Source: Sapientia aquatica | Lineage (GTDB): Bacteria; Pseudomonadota; Gammaproteobacteria; Burkholderiales; Burkholderiaceae_D | Assembly: GCF_004358105.1 (NCBI RefSeq) | Contig: NZ_SMYL01000009.1 | Location: 1-64,000 of the forward strand | DNA: 64,000 bases | Direction: 5' to 3' | Part shown: piece after piece, positions 45,299 through 55,164 of the stretch | Numbering within the stretch: position 1 is the stretch's first letter | Layout of the letters: each line of letters opens with the position of its first letter | Notes under the pieces: model-generated | Database searches by the model: none | What the model was told of the DNA's origin: nothing | Seen by the model: the letters and a program-made list of their open reading frames with translations, nothing else | Position numbers and translations under genes: made by a program

Positions 45299-47611
45299 TC
45301 AACGCTGCGCGACAGCATCGACCACGCACAAGGCCGTCATATTAACGATACGACGCACCGTTGCCGATGGTGTCAAGATGTGCACCGGCTTGGCGCATCC
45401 GAGCAAAATCGGGCCGATGGCAATACCGTTACCGGCAGCGACTTTGAGCAAGTTGTACGCGATGTTGGCCGCGTCAATATTGGGCAATACCAATAAATTA
45501 GCATCGCTTTTTAAGGTGGAACTTGGCATGCTCTTCTTGCGATAGGCGCTATCCAACGCTGAGTCGCCATGCATTTCACCGTCGATTTCTAGGTCAGGCG
45601 CTTTCTTTTGAATAATCGCTAAAGCGGCACGCATTTTTTGAGCCGATTCGCTATTGCTGCTGCCAAAATTGGAATGCGATAACAGGGCAACGTGCGGAGT
45701 AATGCCGAAGCGGCGCATTTCTTCCGCCGCCAAAATGGTGATCTCAGCGATCTGTTCGGCGTTGGGATTTTCATTGACGTGCGTATCAACCATGATGACT
45801 TGACGATCGGGCAAAATCAGCGCATTCATCGCCGCGTTGACATTAACACCTTCGCGCTTACCCAACACTAAATTGATGTAATGCAGATGCAATGAGGTCG
45901 TACCAAACGTGCCGCAAATCATCCCGTCGGCGTGACCTTTTTTAATCATCAACGAACCAATCAAACTGTGGCGACGACGCATTTCTAATTTAGCGTATTG
46001 CTGCGTCACACCTTGGCGCGAGGTCATCTCGTAATAGGTTTCCCAGTAATCGCGATAGCGCGGATCGAATTCAGGATTGATGATTTCAAAATCCACATCC
46101 GGTTTAATCCGCAAGCCGAATTTTTCAATCCGCTGTGCCAACACGGTTGGACGACCCACCAAAATTGGGCGCGCCAAATGCTCGTCAACGATAATTTGCA
46201 CAGCGCGCAAAACACGTTCGTCTTCGCCTTCCGCAAAGACGATACGTTTCTTGCTATCCGGTGCATTTTTAGCGATTTGGAACGCGGGCTTCATGAACGT
46301 GCCGCTGTGGTAGACAAACTGCTGCAGCTTCTCTTCATACGCTTCCAGATCAGCAATCGGGCGTGTAGCAACGCCGGATTCAAATGCAGCTTTCGCCACC
46401 GCTGGCGCGATCTTCATCATCAAGCGCGGATCGAACGGTTTTGGAATCAAATATTCGGGGCCAAAGCTTAAATTGGTAAAGCCATACACGGTCGCAACGA
46501 CATCGGATTGTTCGGCTTGCGCCAATTCTGCGATTGCATGCACCACCGCGATTTCCATTTCACGCGTAATCGTCGTTGCACCGCAATCGAGCGCGCCACG
46601 GAAAATATACGGGAAGCACAAGACGTTATTAACTTGGTTCGGGTAATCAGAACGGCCAGTGGCGATAATGGCGTCGCTGCGAACTTCTTTGACTTCTTCT
46701 GGCAAGATTTCTGGTGTTGGGTTGGCTAGCGCCATGACCAAAGGACGATCGGCCATTTGCGCGACCATCTCTTTTTTGAGCACGCCGGCAGCGGATAAAC
46801 CCAGGAACACGTCGGCACCCGGAATGATTTCAGCCAAAGTACGCGCGCTGGTGTCTTGGGCAAAGCGTTCTTTATCGGGGTCCATCAATTCAGTGCGGCC
46901 TTTGTAGACCACGCCAGCCAAATCGGTGACGAAAATATTTTCAATCGGGAAGCCCAGATCAACGATCAAATCCAAACAGGCCAATGCCGCGGCACCCGCA
47001 CCGGAGACGACCAATTTACATTGTTTGAGGTCTTTTTTAACGACTTTGAGTCCATTCAAAATCGCTGCGCCAACAATAATGGCGGTGCCGTGTTGATCGT
47101 CGTGGAAGACCGGAATCTTCATCCGATCACGCAATTTACGCTCGATGTAGAAGCATTCTGGTGCTTTGATATCCTCTAAGTTAATCCCACCAAAAGTAGG
47201 CTCTAACGACGCGATGATGTCGCACAACTTGTCTGGGTCAGATTCATTAATTTCAATATCAAAGACATCGATCCCAGCGAATTTTTTAAATAAAACGCCC
47301 TTACCTTCCATCACGGGCTTGGAGGCCAGCGGGCCGATATTGCCCAAGCCGAGCACAGCGGTGCCGTTGGTGATCACGCCGACTAAATTGCCGCGTGCAG
47401 TATATTTAAAGGCGTTGGCAGGGTCTTTGACGATTTCTTCGCAAGGAGCAGCAACGCCGGGAGAATACGCCAAGGCTAAGTCGCGCTGATTGGTGAGTTG
47501 TTTGGTGGCGGTGACGCTGATTTTGCCGGGAGTTGGTAATTCATGATATTCCAGAGCCGCGACGCGGAGTTGCTGGCGAGTCTGTTCTGTTTTGTCTGAT
47601 TTTGAATCCAT
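45299..47611 (-). CDS. maeB: NADP-dependent malic enzyme with phosphotransacetylase-like domain (MaeB)
   Basis: A 770-residue bifunctional-type protein. The N-terminal ~430 residues are malic enzyme ([56 protein letters not shown] for the cofactor), converting malate to pyruvate and CO2. The C-terminal ~330 residues are a phosphate acetyltransferase-like domain ([32 protein letters not shown]), in MaeB enzymes usually regulatory, binding acetyl-CoA. The ATG at 47611 is chosen over a TTG three codons upstream, since AAAGG sits well before the ATG. Confidence 0.93.
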   Translation of the reverse strand: MDSKSDKTEQTRQQLRVAALEYHELPTPGKISVTATKQLTNQRDLALAYSPGVAAPCEEIVKDPANAFKYTARGNLVGVITNGTAVLGLGNIGPLASKPVMEGKGVLFKKFAGIDVFDIEINESDPDKLCDIIASLEPTFGGINLEDIKAPECFYIERKLRDRMKIPVFHDDQHGTAIIVGAAILNGLKVVKKDLKQCKLVVSGAGAAALACLDLIVDLGFPIENIFVTDLAGVVYKGRTELMDPDKERFAQDTSARTLAEIIPGADVFLGLSAAGVLKKEMVAQMADRPLVMALANPTPEILPEEVKEVRSDAIIATGRSDYPNQVNNVLCFPYIFRGALDCGATTITREMEIAVVHAIAELAQAEQSDVVATVYGFTNLSFGPEYLIPKPFDPRLMMKIAPAVAKAAFESGVATRPIADLEAYEEKLQQFVYHSGTFMKPAFQIAKNAPDSKKRIVFAEGEDERVLRAVQIIVDEHLARPILVGRPTVLAQRIEKFGLRIKPDVDFEIINPEFDPRYRDYWETYYEMTSRQGVTQQYAKLEMRRRHSLIGSLMIKKGHADGMICGTFGTTSLHLHYINLVLGKREGVNVNAAMNALILPDRQVIMVDTHVNENPNAEQIAEITILAAEEMRRFGITPHVALLSHSNFGSSNSESAQKMRAALAIIQKKAPDLEIDGEMHGDSALDSAYRKKSMPSSTLKSDANLLVLPNIDAANIAYNLLKVAAGNGIAIGPILLGCAKPVHILTPSATVRRIVNMTALCVVDAVAQR

Positions 47612-47937
47612 GGATTTCAACCTTTCTAGTTTTCGATAATTTAAATCTGTGCGGTGCGGCGCGCGAACGGAACTGGTTTTACCTTACTTGTTTTTGCTTT
47701 TAGCCCCGTCTTATTTTTTCGCTAATATAGTAGAGTGACCCATGATTCTATCAGACGCACCGCAGCGCTTCTTAGGAATCACGAAAATTATTCAGCCCAG
47801 TGCCAGCAATCTTATCCAGATACCAATACCAATTAAGCGTGTTGTATTTATTGTTGGCATATTGAATGATTTTGGCGAAACCGCTATCTTTGACACACCG
47901 CGTTTTTTGTTTTGATCCATTTATTCATGAGGTATTT
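47612..47937. other. Divergent intergenic region between maeB and the rubredoxin gene
   Basis: No gene seen. It should hold the promoters of both genes. The plus-strand frame open from 47866 is only an upstream extension of the rubredoxin frame from a TTG. Confidence 0.45.
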
Positions 47938-48150
47938 ATGTTTCCCACTTTTAAGCATAAACCCAAAGAAGAATATAAATCGTTCATCTGCACGATCTGC
48001 GGATACGTCTACGATGAAGCGCAAGGCTGCAAGGAAAGCAAAATTGCGGCTGGTACACGCTGGGACGATGTGCCTTGGGATTGGGAATGTCCGCATTGCG
48101 ACGGCGGCAAAGAGGACTTCAATCTGATCGACAAAAAGTCCAGGGAATAA
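47938..48150 (+). CDS. Rubredoxin
   Basis: A 70-residue small iron protein for electron transfer. The four iron-ligand cysteines are in FICTICGYVYDEAQG (CxxC) and WECPHCDGGKEDF (CxxC), with the conserved aromatic and acidic residues around them. It has a ~15-residue charged N-terminal extension beyond the usual ~54 residues. The ATG at 47938 has TGAGGT before it and is preferred to an upstream TTG. Convergent with the sensor-kinase gene; no alkane hydroxylase nearby. Confidence 0.9.
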   Translation: MFPTFKHKPKEEYKSFICTICGYVYDEAQGCKESKIAAGTRWDDVPWDWECPHCDGGKEDFNLIDKKSRE

Positions 48151-48215
48151 ACGCGGCGCTATTTTAATTCCGCTATGTCAATCCCGCTTTTTCAGTTCAC
48201 AATTCAATCCACCAC

Positions 48216-49571
48216 TCAAGCCTTGGGAATCTGCACCTTAAACACGGTTCCCAATCCACCTTCACCATTATTTAACACAATCGTCGCGTTATGGTCCGTG
48301 GCGATATCCCGCACGATGGCCAAACCCAAGCCGCTTCCGGTTACTTTGTCATTCAAGCGATAAAACCGATTAAAAATTAATTCACGCTCGGACGCCGCAA
48401 TGCCCGGCCCTGAATCTTCTACCGACAATACACCAAACCCATCGCGCTGCACGCAGCTCACGGTCACACGACCGAATTCGGGCGAATAACGAATCGCGTT
48501 ATCAATTAAATTATCGATCAAATCTCGCATCAAAAAACGATCGCCCATGACCACTGTGTGCGATAAATCAAAGCCCAAATCGATCTGTTTTTTGTCGGAC
48601 TCTTGGATGAAATGTTGAATCGATTCTTCGACCAATTTATCCAAGCTCAACGGCTCTAAGCGCGTTTTAATAAAATTGCTCGGCTCAGCCCGTGCCAAGG
48701 CTAATAATTGATTGGTCTGACGTATCATGCGATTGGTCGATGACAGCATTAAATCGGTGGAATAAGTGGTATCGGCATCGGCTTGATGACGCTGCGCTAG
48801 CCATTCAATTTGCAGCTTTAAACCGGCCAAAGGCGTGCGTAATTGATGCGCTACATTGGCTAAAAAATTTTGCTGATTGATCGCCCCTACTTCGGCCTTG
48901 TGCAACAAGTTATTCATCGCGCTCACCAGCGGATGCAGTTCTAGCGCGACCTGTTCAATCGGCATCGGTGATAAATCATCGCGTTTGCGCAGACTTAAAT
49001 CGGTCTGCATTTTTTTCAGCGGGAACAAGCCGCGCGTAATCGCAAACCAAACAATTCCTACCGTTACCGCGGTCAACAAGCCTTCTAGCAGCAGCAAACT
49101 CAGCACGATCACCGAGCGAATATTATTGCGCTTGCGCAGGGTCTCAGCCACGCCAATAAAGACATTCTTATTACCAATCGCGTGCGTCAAACCAATAATC
49201 CGAATCGGCTCGCCGCGCATGGAAGCGTCATAGGTTTCAGGCGTATCGACTTTAGCGGGAAACGGCAACACCGGAAAATCCGGATCGCCTGCCAAGATTT
49301 CTCCGGCTGAATTACGCACCACAAAATAGACAATATTAAAATGATCAATCCGCAGAATTTGTTCTTCTTTTTGCGGCAAATTGATTTTAATCTCGCCATT
49401 GACTTCGGATAAACGCGGCACAATCGCCCAACCGGTGTCGGCCAAGCTTTGATCGAATGCAGTTTGCGCTGGCGTCCAAGCTAGCCAATAAGTGAGCGCC
49501 GCGCCCAACAGGTTAATGATGAGCAGCGGCGCAATCAGCCATTTAAGTAAATTAACGCGCAGGCTAGTCAT
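48216..49571 (-). CDS. Sensor histidine kinase, TctE-like
   Basis: A 451-residue membrane histidine kinase. TM1 is at residues ~12-31, followed by a ~135-residue periplasmic sensor with a 2CSK-type N-terminal domain look (PRLSEVNGEIKINLPQ), then TM2 at ~165-185. Phospho-acceptor helix: FLANVAHQLRTPLAGLK (His). ATPase domain: NLIDNAIRYSPEFG (N-box) and DSGPGIAASERELIFNRFYRL. The start overlaps the regulator stop by 8 bp. TctE controls tricarboxylate transport in relatives; the signal here is unknown. Confidence 0.88.
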   Translation of the reverse strand: MTSLRVNLLKWLIAPLLIINLLGAALTYWLAWTPAQTAFDQSLADTGWAIVPRLSEVNGEIKINLPQKEEQILRIDHFNIVYFVVRNSAGEILAGDPDFPVLPFPAKVDTPETYDASMRGEPIRIIGLTHAIGNKNVFIGVAETLRKRNNIRSVIVLSLLLLEGLLTAVTVGIVWFAITRGLFPLKKMQTDLSLRKRDDLSPMPIEQVALELHPLVSAMNNLLHKAEVGAINQQNFLANVAHQLRTPLAGLKLQIEWLAQRHQADADTTYSTDLMLSSTNRMIRQTNQLLALARAEPSNFIKTRLEPLSLDKLVEESIQHFIQESDKKQIDLGFDLSHTVVMGDRFLMRDLIDNLIDNAIRYSPEFGRVTVSCVQRDGFGVLSVEDSGPGIAASERELIFNRFYRLNDKVTGSGLGLAIVRDIATDHNATIVLNNGEGGLGTVFKVQIPKA

Positions 49572-50250
49572 TGGCGGCGTGCTCTGCTTTTTTTTGCTCT
49601 AACATATAGCCAAAACCGCGTATGGTGCGGATGACGATATTGGCGTCGGCAATTTTTAATCGAATCCGTGAAACGTAAACTTCCACCGCATTTAAGGTCA
49701 ACTCCTCACCCCACGGCAAAATCGCATCGATAATTTGCTGTTTGGACACCACGCGCGAGGCTTGCTGCATGAGGTATTCCAACACTGTCCATTCGCGCAC
49801 CGATAATTCAATCGCTTGGTTATTAATCATCGCGCGTTTGGTGTAGGTATCTAACGCTAACCCACCGATCGATAATTCAATCGGATTTGGATTACTGCGC
49901 CGAACCAGGGCTTTAATGCGCGCAATCAATTCGGGCGTGGCGAACGGCTTAACCAAATAATCGTCCGCACCCAGTTCTAATCCATGCACCCGATCTTGCA
50001 GCGCATCGCGGGCCGTTAGCAACAACACCGGAATAGGATTGCCGCGCGCACGCAAACGGCGCACTACTTCAAATCCATCAATGCCGGGTAAGCCAATGTC
50101 CAACACCATTAAGCTAATAGCGCTGTTTTGCAGGCTCCGTTCAACATCGAGTCCGTTATTGAGCACGTCCACGACCATGCCTTCCGAGCGCAGCGCGCGT
50201 GAAATTCCGTCCGATAAAATAATGTCGTCTTCGACTAACAGTACGTGCAT
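49564..50250 (-). CDS. OmpR-family response regulator, TctD-like
   Basis: A 228-residue regulator. The receiver domain spans residues 1-115: acidic pair in VEDDIIL, phospho-Asp in LDIGLPGIDG, Lys in DYLVKPFA. A winged-helix DNA-binding domain occupies ~130-220 (LSVREWTVLEYLMQQASRVVSKQQI; VYVSRIRLKI; IRTIRGFGYML). Translationally linked to the kinase gene. The 410-base upstream region should contain its promoter. Confidence 0.92.
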   Translation of the reverse strand: MHVLLVEDDIILSDGISRALRSEGMVVDVLNNGLDVERSLQNSAISLMVLDIGLPGIDGFEVVRRLRARGNPIPVLLLTARDALQDRVHGLELGADDYLVKPFATPELIARIKALVRRSNPNPIELSIGGLALDTYTKRAMINNQAIELSVREWTVLEYLMQQASRVVSKQQIIDAILPWGEELTLNAVEVYVSRIRLKIADANIVIRTIRGFGYMLEQKKAEHAAND

Positions 50251-50660
50251 GGCAAGGCTAATTAATAAAAAAGAAGGCGTATTTTAACGCGCTGGTTACG
50301 GCTTAAACCGCAACGCTGCACCAGATAAGCAAATTAGCCCCATACTCGCTGCAAATTCGAAGCCACGCTAAATTCAAATTCAAATCCACTTTGTTGGTTT
50401 TTACGGCATTTTTTTGATGTTTTTTTTAAAACTAATACGTTAAATTTGTAACGAAATAGTGTAATTCCGGGTAAATATCTACCCAGCAACAGGGGTTTTG
50501 GTTGATAATTTTGACCTGTTTCGATGTGCTAGAAAAATAGCATTTACATCATTTTCTATCACGCCGCTTTAACCTTTGCCACCAATGTTAATCAACCAAT
50601 TCGAACCAACAACATGCTGGCTTCAATTATTTATCAGCCAACTGTTGGCAGGAGTATTTA
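50251..50660. other. Divergent intergenic region, AT-rich
   Basis: No gene seen. Poly-T tracts lie at 50398-50428, and a short inverted repeat GGGTA-N6-TACCC at 50469-50484 is a possible regulator site. No firm -35/-10 pair found. Confidence 0.4.
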
Positions 50661-51578
50661 GTGTTACCACGCTTTAGTCTCGTAAAACAGCGAACTGAAT
50701 TAATCGACTCCGTTTTATTGAATTTAAGCTGGGGCACAATCGAGTTCGGTTTTACGATCTCTCGCAAACCGCTTGAAGTTGATTTCGAAGATTCCTTATA
50801 TCCGCATCAACGCAGCCGCAACCTGTTCGCCATCATTTTTATGGTGTTGGTGCACATCGTTGTGTTGTACTTTTTATTATTTAAAAAAGTCGATGCGCCG
50901 TTAAAGCAAGGTGACGAAGCCGGACAAATGGTGTTTTTCGATCTGGCGGCTAAAAAGCAAGGCGAGCAAGCCAAACCAGCCAAGACCCAACCGGAACAAA
51001 AACAACAAAAGGCGCAGCCGATTCACTCCACCGCCGTTGCCACTCCCAAACAACAGCAAGTCGTCAGTCCGCCGACAACCTCACCTGTCGCCGCCCCCGT
51101 TTATCAAGACACGATGAGCATGTTGGCCGCCAAACGCGCTCAACGCCAAGCTGCCGAAGCATCAGCAGCGCAAGAGAACTTAGAGGCGCAAGCAGCCAGC
51201 AGAGGCCCGTCTGAAAACGATATTGCCATGGCGCGTATCAAGGCCAATATTGCCGCTGCCAATTACAGCCGCAAAGGCACCAACGGCGTATTTCAGATCC
51301 TTAGCAAAGGCGTGCAAAACGGGCGCTTCTCGTTCCGCGGCTGGACTAACGATCCGCATGAGAGCACGCATCAAACGTTTGAAGTCGATGCCGGCATTGG
51401 CGGCGACGTAGAACTGGCGATGATACGAAAAATGATTGAATTAATCCGGCAACACTACACGGGCGACTTCAATTGGGAATCGCAACGTTTGGGGCGCGTG
51501 GTGGTGCTCTCGGCGCGACCTGCTGATTCCGCGGGTTTAGAAGCGTTTCTGCGTAAAGAAATGTTTGAGACCAAATAA
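50661..51578 (+). CDS. TonB-like single-span membrane protein of unknown function
   Basis: A 305-residue protein. A ~50-residue cytoplasmic N-terminus precedes one transmembrane helix at ~54-73 (LFAIIFMVLVHIVVLYFLLF). A Gln/Pro/Ala-rich linker at ~95-190 follows (PAKTQPEQKQQKAQPIH). The folded C-terminal domain from ~195 contains ANYSRKGTNGVFQILSKGV, FRGWTNDPHESTHQTFEV and a GRVVVLSAR strand. The layout resembles TonB but lacks TonB family motifs. The GTG start is supported by GGAG about ten bases upstream. Conserved relatives likely exist in Burkholderiales (from memory). Confidence 0.65.
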   Translation: MLPRFSLVKQRTELIDSVLLNLSWGTIEFGFTISRKPLEVDFEDSLYPHQRSRNLFAIIFMVLVHIVVLYFLLFKKVDAPLKQGDEAGQMVFFDLAAKKQGEQAKPAKTQPEQKQQKAQPIHSTAVATPKQQQVVSPPTTSPVAAPVYQDTMSMLAAKRAQRQAAEASAAQENLEAQAASRGPSENDIAMARIKANIAAANYSRKGTNGVFQILSKGVQNGRFSFRGWTNDPHESTHQTFEVDAGIGGDVELAMIRKMIELIRQHYTGDFNWESQRLGRVVVLSARPADSAGLEAFLRKEMFETK

Positions 51579-51678
51579 GACCATCGCTACTAACCACCGC
51601 GCCTCTTAAGCATCCTGAGCACCTCGAACACCTTGAGCCGCTTTAAATTAAGCACAGCAGCCCTCAGACCAAGGTTGA

Positions 51679-53307
51679 TTACACGGTAGGTGCAGACAAC
51701 GGAATGTCTACGATAAACGTACTTCCCTGTCCCAGTTCCGACTCGACTTCAATCCTGCCACCCAAAATGCGGTGCGTAATATTGTCCACCACATTAAGTC
51801 CCAATCCATTCCCGCCACGGCCAAATTTGGTGGTGAAAAACGGATCAAAAATGCGTTTTAAATTTTCACTTGCGATGCCATTTCCATCGTCAGAAAAGCT
51901 GATCTTGACGCGCTTGGTCTCAACCAAGGCAGCATGGATTTTCATCCTGCCCTGCGCTCTTCCCTCAAATCCATGAATTAAGGAATTATTGATTAAATTG
52001 GTAAAAATTTGCGCCAGCGCGCCCGGATAACTATCCAGCACAACGTCAGCAGGAATATCGGTTTCAAGCTCAAAATTGGTGTGTTTAAAGGTGTGCTGCA
52101 GCGTTAAAACGGTCTCTTGAATTGTGGTGGCAAGATTAAATTGGCGGCGCCGCTCGGACGACTGATCCACCGCGACTTGTTTAAAACTTTGAATTAATTC
52201 GGACGCACGTTGTAACGAAATTTCAATAATGTGACTGCCTTCAACGCATTGCTGGATAAAGTTAGCCAGCGCGCTTTTGGTGATTTTGCCTTTGCTGGCT
52301 TTATCGTCGATATCTTTAACGATTTCATTGACCGTGCTAGCGGCAACCAAGGCGTTGCCAATTGGCGTATTAATTTCGTGCGCAATTCCCGCCACGATGG
52401 CGCCCAAGCTGGCGAGTTTTTCGGACTTCACTAGACTCTCACGCGTTTGCTGCAATACGTGAATATTGTTTTCCAACTCCAAATTAGCCACATGTAAATC
52501 CGAGGTGCGATGCTGCACGCGCAATTCTAGCTCTTGGTTGAGAGCCGATATTTCGCGTATTTTTGCTTCAATTGCTTCCGACATTTGGTTGAAATTGTGC
52601 GCCACGTCGCTTAATTCATCGCCCCCGCCTTCGGGAATACGCAATTCAAAATGCCCGGCCGCGATTTCTTGGGTCGCTTGTTTCAGCATCGATAATTTGC
52701 GGGTAATGGTAAAACCCAGCATGGTTAATCCGACAAAGCACACCAGAATGACGCTCGACGTTAGTAGCAGCGAATCAAGCTCGCTTTGCTCCATCGCATG
52801 CATTAAGTCGCCGGTTGCCACGCCATATTGCAAGAAACCGATTTCGTTATCCGCCAACAGCACCTTATCGCGCACGTGAATTAAGCCGCGCTTGGCCGCC
52901 TGTGAATAGTTCTCTAGGTTGTCCGGAATGGGCAGCACTTTTTGCGCGGCACCGGCTTGCATCAAAATGCTGCCATCAGCCCGCCCAACCACGATGTAGA
53001 TAATGCCGCTGTTGCCGTTCGGGTTGAGCATGACATTAAAATAAGTCTGCAAGGTAGCCAGATCATTGCCGTGGGCATTGTTGGCGGAAGCAACGGTGGT
53101 ATTAATCAGTTGAGAACTCTGACTAATATTGGTGGCGACGTTATTCAGTACGTTTGATTCCAGCGCTCGGTAACTAATAAGGTAGTCACCAATAGTGAGA
53201 ATGATGAAGGCGACCAGCGCTGCCGCGGTCAGTTTACTGGTCAAAGAAAGCGTGACACGCCGATTGGAATTTCTTAATGACCCAGGATTAGTTAAGTCTT
53301 GGCGCAT
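51679..53307 (-). CDS. Membrane sensor histidine kinase with HAMP domain
   Basis: A 542-residue kinase. TM1 at ~26-46, a periplasmic sensor of ~125 residues, TM2 at ~180-202, and a HAMP domain with RIPEGGGDELSDVAHNFNQMS. A coiled coil follows (LELRVQHRTSDLHVANLELEN), then a phospho-acceptor region AGIAHEINTPIGNAL (His). The ATPase domain has FTNLINNSLIHGF and FDPFFTTKFGRGGNGLGL. No cognate regulator gene is adjacent, so it is an orphan kinase. ATG at 53307 is preferred over the TTG at 53313. Confidence 0.87.
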   Translation of the reverse strand: MRQDLTNPGSLRNSNRRVTLSLTSKLTAAALVAFIILTIGDYLISYRALESNVLNNVATNISQSSQLINTTVASANNAHGNDLATLQTYFNVMLNPNGNSGIIYIVVGRADGSILMQAGAAQKVLPIPDNLENYSQAAKRGLIHVRDKVLLADNEIGFLQYGVATGDLMHAMEQSELDSLLLTSSVILVCFVGLTMLGFTITRKLSMLKQATQEIAAGHFELRIPEGGGDELSDVAHNFNQMSEAIEAKIREISALNQELELRVQHRTSDLHVANLELENNIHVLQQTRESLVKSEKLASLGAIVAGIAHEINTPIGNALVAASTVNEIVKDIDDKASKGKITKSALANFIQQCVEGSHIIEISLQRASELIQSFKQVAVDQSSERRRQFNLATTIQETVLTLQHTFKHTNFELETDIPADVVLDSYPGALAQIFTNLINNSLIHGFEGRAQGRMKIHAALVETKRVKISFSDDGNGIASENLKRIFDPFFTTKFGRGGNGLGLNVVDNITHRILGGRIEVESELGQGSTFIVDIPLSAPTV

Positions 53308-53474
53308 ACACAATAGCGGTATCAGATCGCCTAGCTCGCAATGTGTAACACCAACTCAACGCATTGAACATGGCGATTCCAGCTCGGCACGGTTAGGTTT
53401 AATCCACGCTACAGCAACTGACGCACCGGGCTTTCAATCTGCTACAAACAAGCAACTAGTGTGCGCCGACTCAA

Positions 53475-53999
53475 TTACGACAACATGACCGGATTTAATT
53501 GCCACATTGCAAAATTCAATCTAGCTGCAAAAGTAACCCAAATCAAGTAAGGAATCAGCAGCGCCGCCGCCAATCGTTGGACACGCCAAAACTGGATTAA
53601 CGTTGCCAAAATCAAGCTCCACAGCAAGATCACCTCGACAAATGCGATACTTCCCAAATGAAAACGAAAAAACAACCAACTCCACAGGGTATTGACCGCA
53701 AGCTGAACCACAAACAAGATCAGCCCCCTGCGTGCCGCTAGTCCAGCAACACACCACACACGCCAAGCGGCGATGGCCATCATTGCGTATAGCAGACTCC
53801 AAACCGGCCCAAACAGCCAAGCCGGTGGCGCCCAAGAGGGCTGGGTTAATTGTGCATAAAACGTGCCGGCGTGAACCGATGCGATTGCGCCCAAAGCCGC
53901 CGCGCCGAAACAAAGGGCCAACCACGCGATTAAACCGAGAAGTTGGGCAAGTTTTGATTTTTGGCTGGCAGGTGAAGTGGGCATTGGTATGTTTAACAT
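53475..53999 (-). CDS. TspO/MBR family membrane protein
   Basis: A 174-residue inner- or outer-membrane protein with five predicted helices. The tryptophan-rich family pattern LTQPSWAPPAWLFGPVWSLLYAMMAIAAWRVW is present, as are LWSWLFFRFHLGS and LLIPYLIWVTFAARLNFAMWQLN. TspO binds tetrapyrroles and is implicated in porphyrin handling and stress. An alternative start is the ATG five codons in (MPTSPASQ). Single gene. Confidence 0.9.
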   Translation of the reverse strand: MLNIPMPTSPASQKSKLAQLLGLIAWLALCFGAAALGAIASVHAGTFYAQLTQPSWAPPAWLFGPVWSLLYAMMAIAAWRVWCVAGLAARRGLILFVVQLAVNTLWSWLFFRFHLGSIAFVEVILLWSLILATLIQFWRVQRLAAALLIPYLIWVTFAARLNFAMWQLNPVMLS

Positions 54000-54060
54000 G
54001 GCGATGGATTCCAGTGGCGGTGAATTGGACTAATAGCTATTAGGCGCTCGATTTTAAGCC

Positions 54061-54981
54061 CTAAGCGCTGGTTTGGTTGTGATTTGGTTTCCATTGGCGG
54101 CAGCAATCCAACAGCGCCGTCAAGCGCGCTGAGATTATTTTTTGTTTAGCGGTCAATAAGTAGAAATGGCGCATCAGTTTAGGTAACGTAGTCGTCAGCT
54201 CCACTAGCAACCCGCCATCCAACATATCTTGCACGACGAGTCGCGATAAACACGCAACGCCTAAACCAGCCAACGCCGCTTGTTTAATGGCTTCGGAATT
54301 ACCCAATTCCAAACTTACATTTAGATGATGTAATTGCGGCAGCAACACCTGCTCCACCGCCTCGCGCGTGCCAGAACCTTTTTCCCGCATGAGCCATCCC
54401 GCTGCACGCAACTCACTAAGCCCGACTTTGGACTTCGCCTTGGCAGGCACTATCGGATGGGTCGGCGCGCACACAATGATTAGCTCGTCTTGCATCCAAG
54501 GTTCTACCGACACATCGGCTTGCTCGCACGACCCTTCAATAAATCCCACATCGACGTCGTAGTTAGCTACCGCCTCGGCAATATCAAAGGTGTTGGCGAT
54601 GGTAATTTGCGTGGTGCTCGCGCTAGCTGGAATGCCAAACTGCGCCAGTATTTTGGGCAGCAAATAAATCCCAATGGTGGTGCTAGCGCCGAGCTTTAAG
54701 CCGGCCAAATCAAGGCGCGAATTCGGCCGAAATTGCTGCTCAATCGCCGCCGCAGCATCCAACATTGAGCGCGCCTGCGGAACCAACTGGCGTCCATTAT
54801 CGTTGAGCACCAACCGTTTTCCGACTCGATCAAACAAATGGCAATCGAGCAAGGATTCCAGCTCACGCAGCGCCGCACTGCTGGCGGATTGGGTCAAACT
54901 CACCAACTCTGCGGCGGCGGTTGTGCTACCCGATTGCGCCACCGCCATAAAAATTTGTAACTGTCTCAAAGTGAGATGCAT
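54061..54981 (-). CDS. LysR family regulator, probable controller of the YeiH gene
   Basis: A 306-residue regulator. Winged helix: MHLTLRQLQIFMAVAQSGSTTAAAELVSLTQSA; effector domain includes LKLGASTTIGIYLLP and GWLMREKGSGTREAVEQ, typical of CysL/YeiE-like proteins. YeiE-type regulators often sit divergently from yeiH-type sulfite/sulfate exporters, as here. The start at MHLTLRQ is preferred over an upstream extension. A possible operator is the inverted repeat TTAAC/GTTAA at 55051-55072. Confidence 0.88.
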   Translation of the reverse strand: MHLTLRQLQIFMAVAQSGSTTAAAELVSLTQSASSAALRELESLLDCHLFDRVGKRLVLNDNGRQLVPQARSMLDAAAAIEQQFRPNSRLDLAGLKLGASTTIGIYLLPKILAQFGIPASASTTQITIANTFDIAEAVANYDVDVGFIEGSCEQADVSVEPWMQDELIIVCAPTHPIVPAKAKSKVGLSELRAAGWLMREKGSGTREAVEQVLLPQLHHLNVSLELGNSEAIKQAALAGLGVACLSRLVVQDMLDGGLLVELTTTLPKLMRHFYLLTAKQKIISARLTALLDCCRQWKPNHNQTSA

Positions 54982-55164
54982 GGTTTTCTCCAACACCAAA
55001 ACGTTTAAACCCCTAGCGCTACGCCGAGTGAAATCATTAACTACGCAACGTTAACATTCGCAATTAAGTTAAATAATAACTAGATTATACAAAAATAAGT
55101 CATTTTATTTATTAATTGCCGCACTTTACACTAGCACCATTCTTTCAATAAAACTGAACACACC

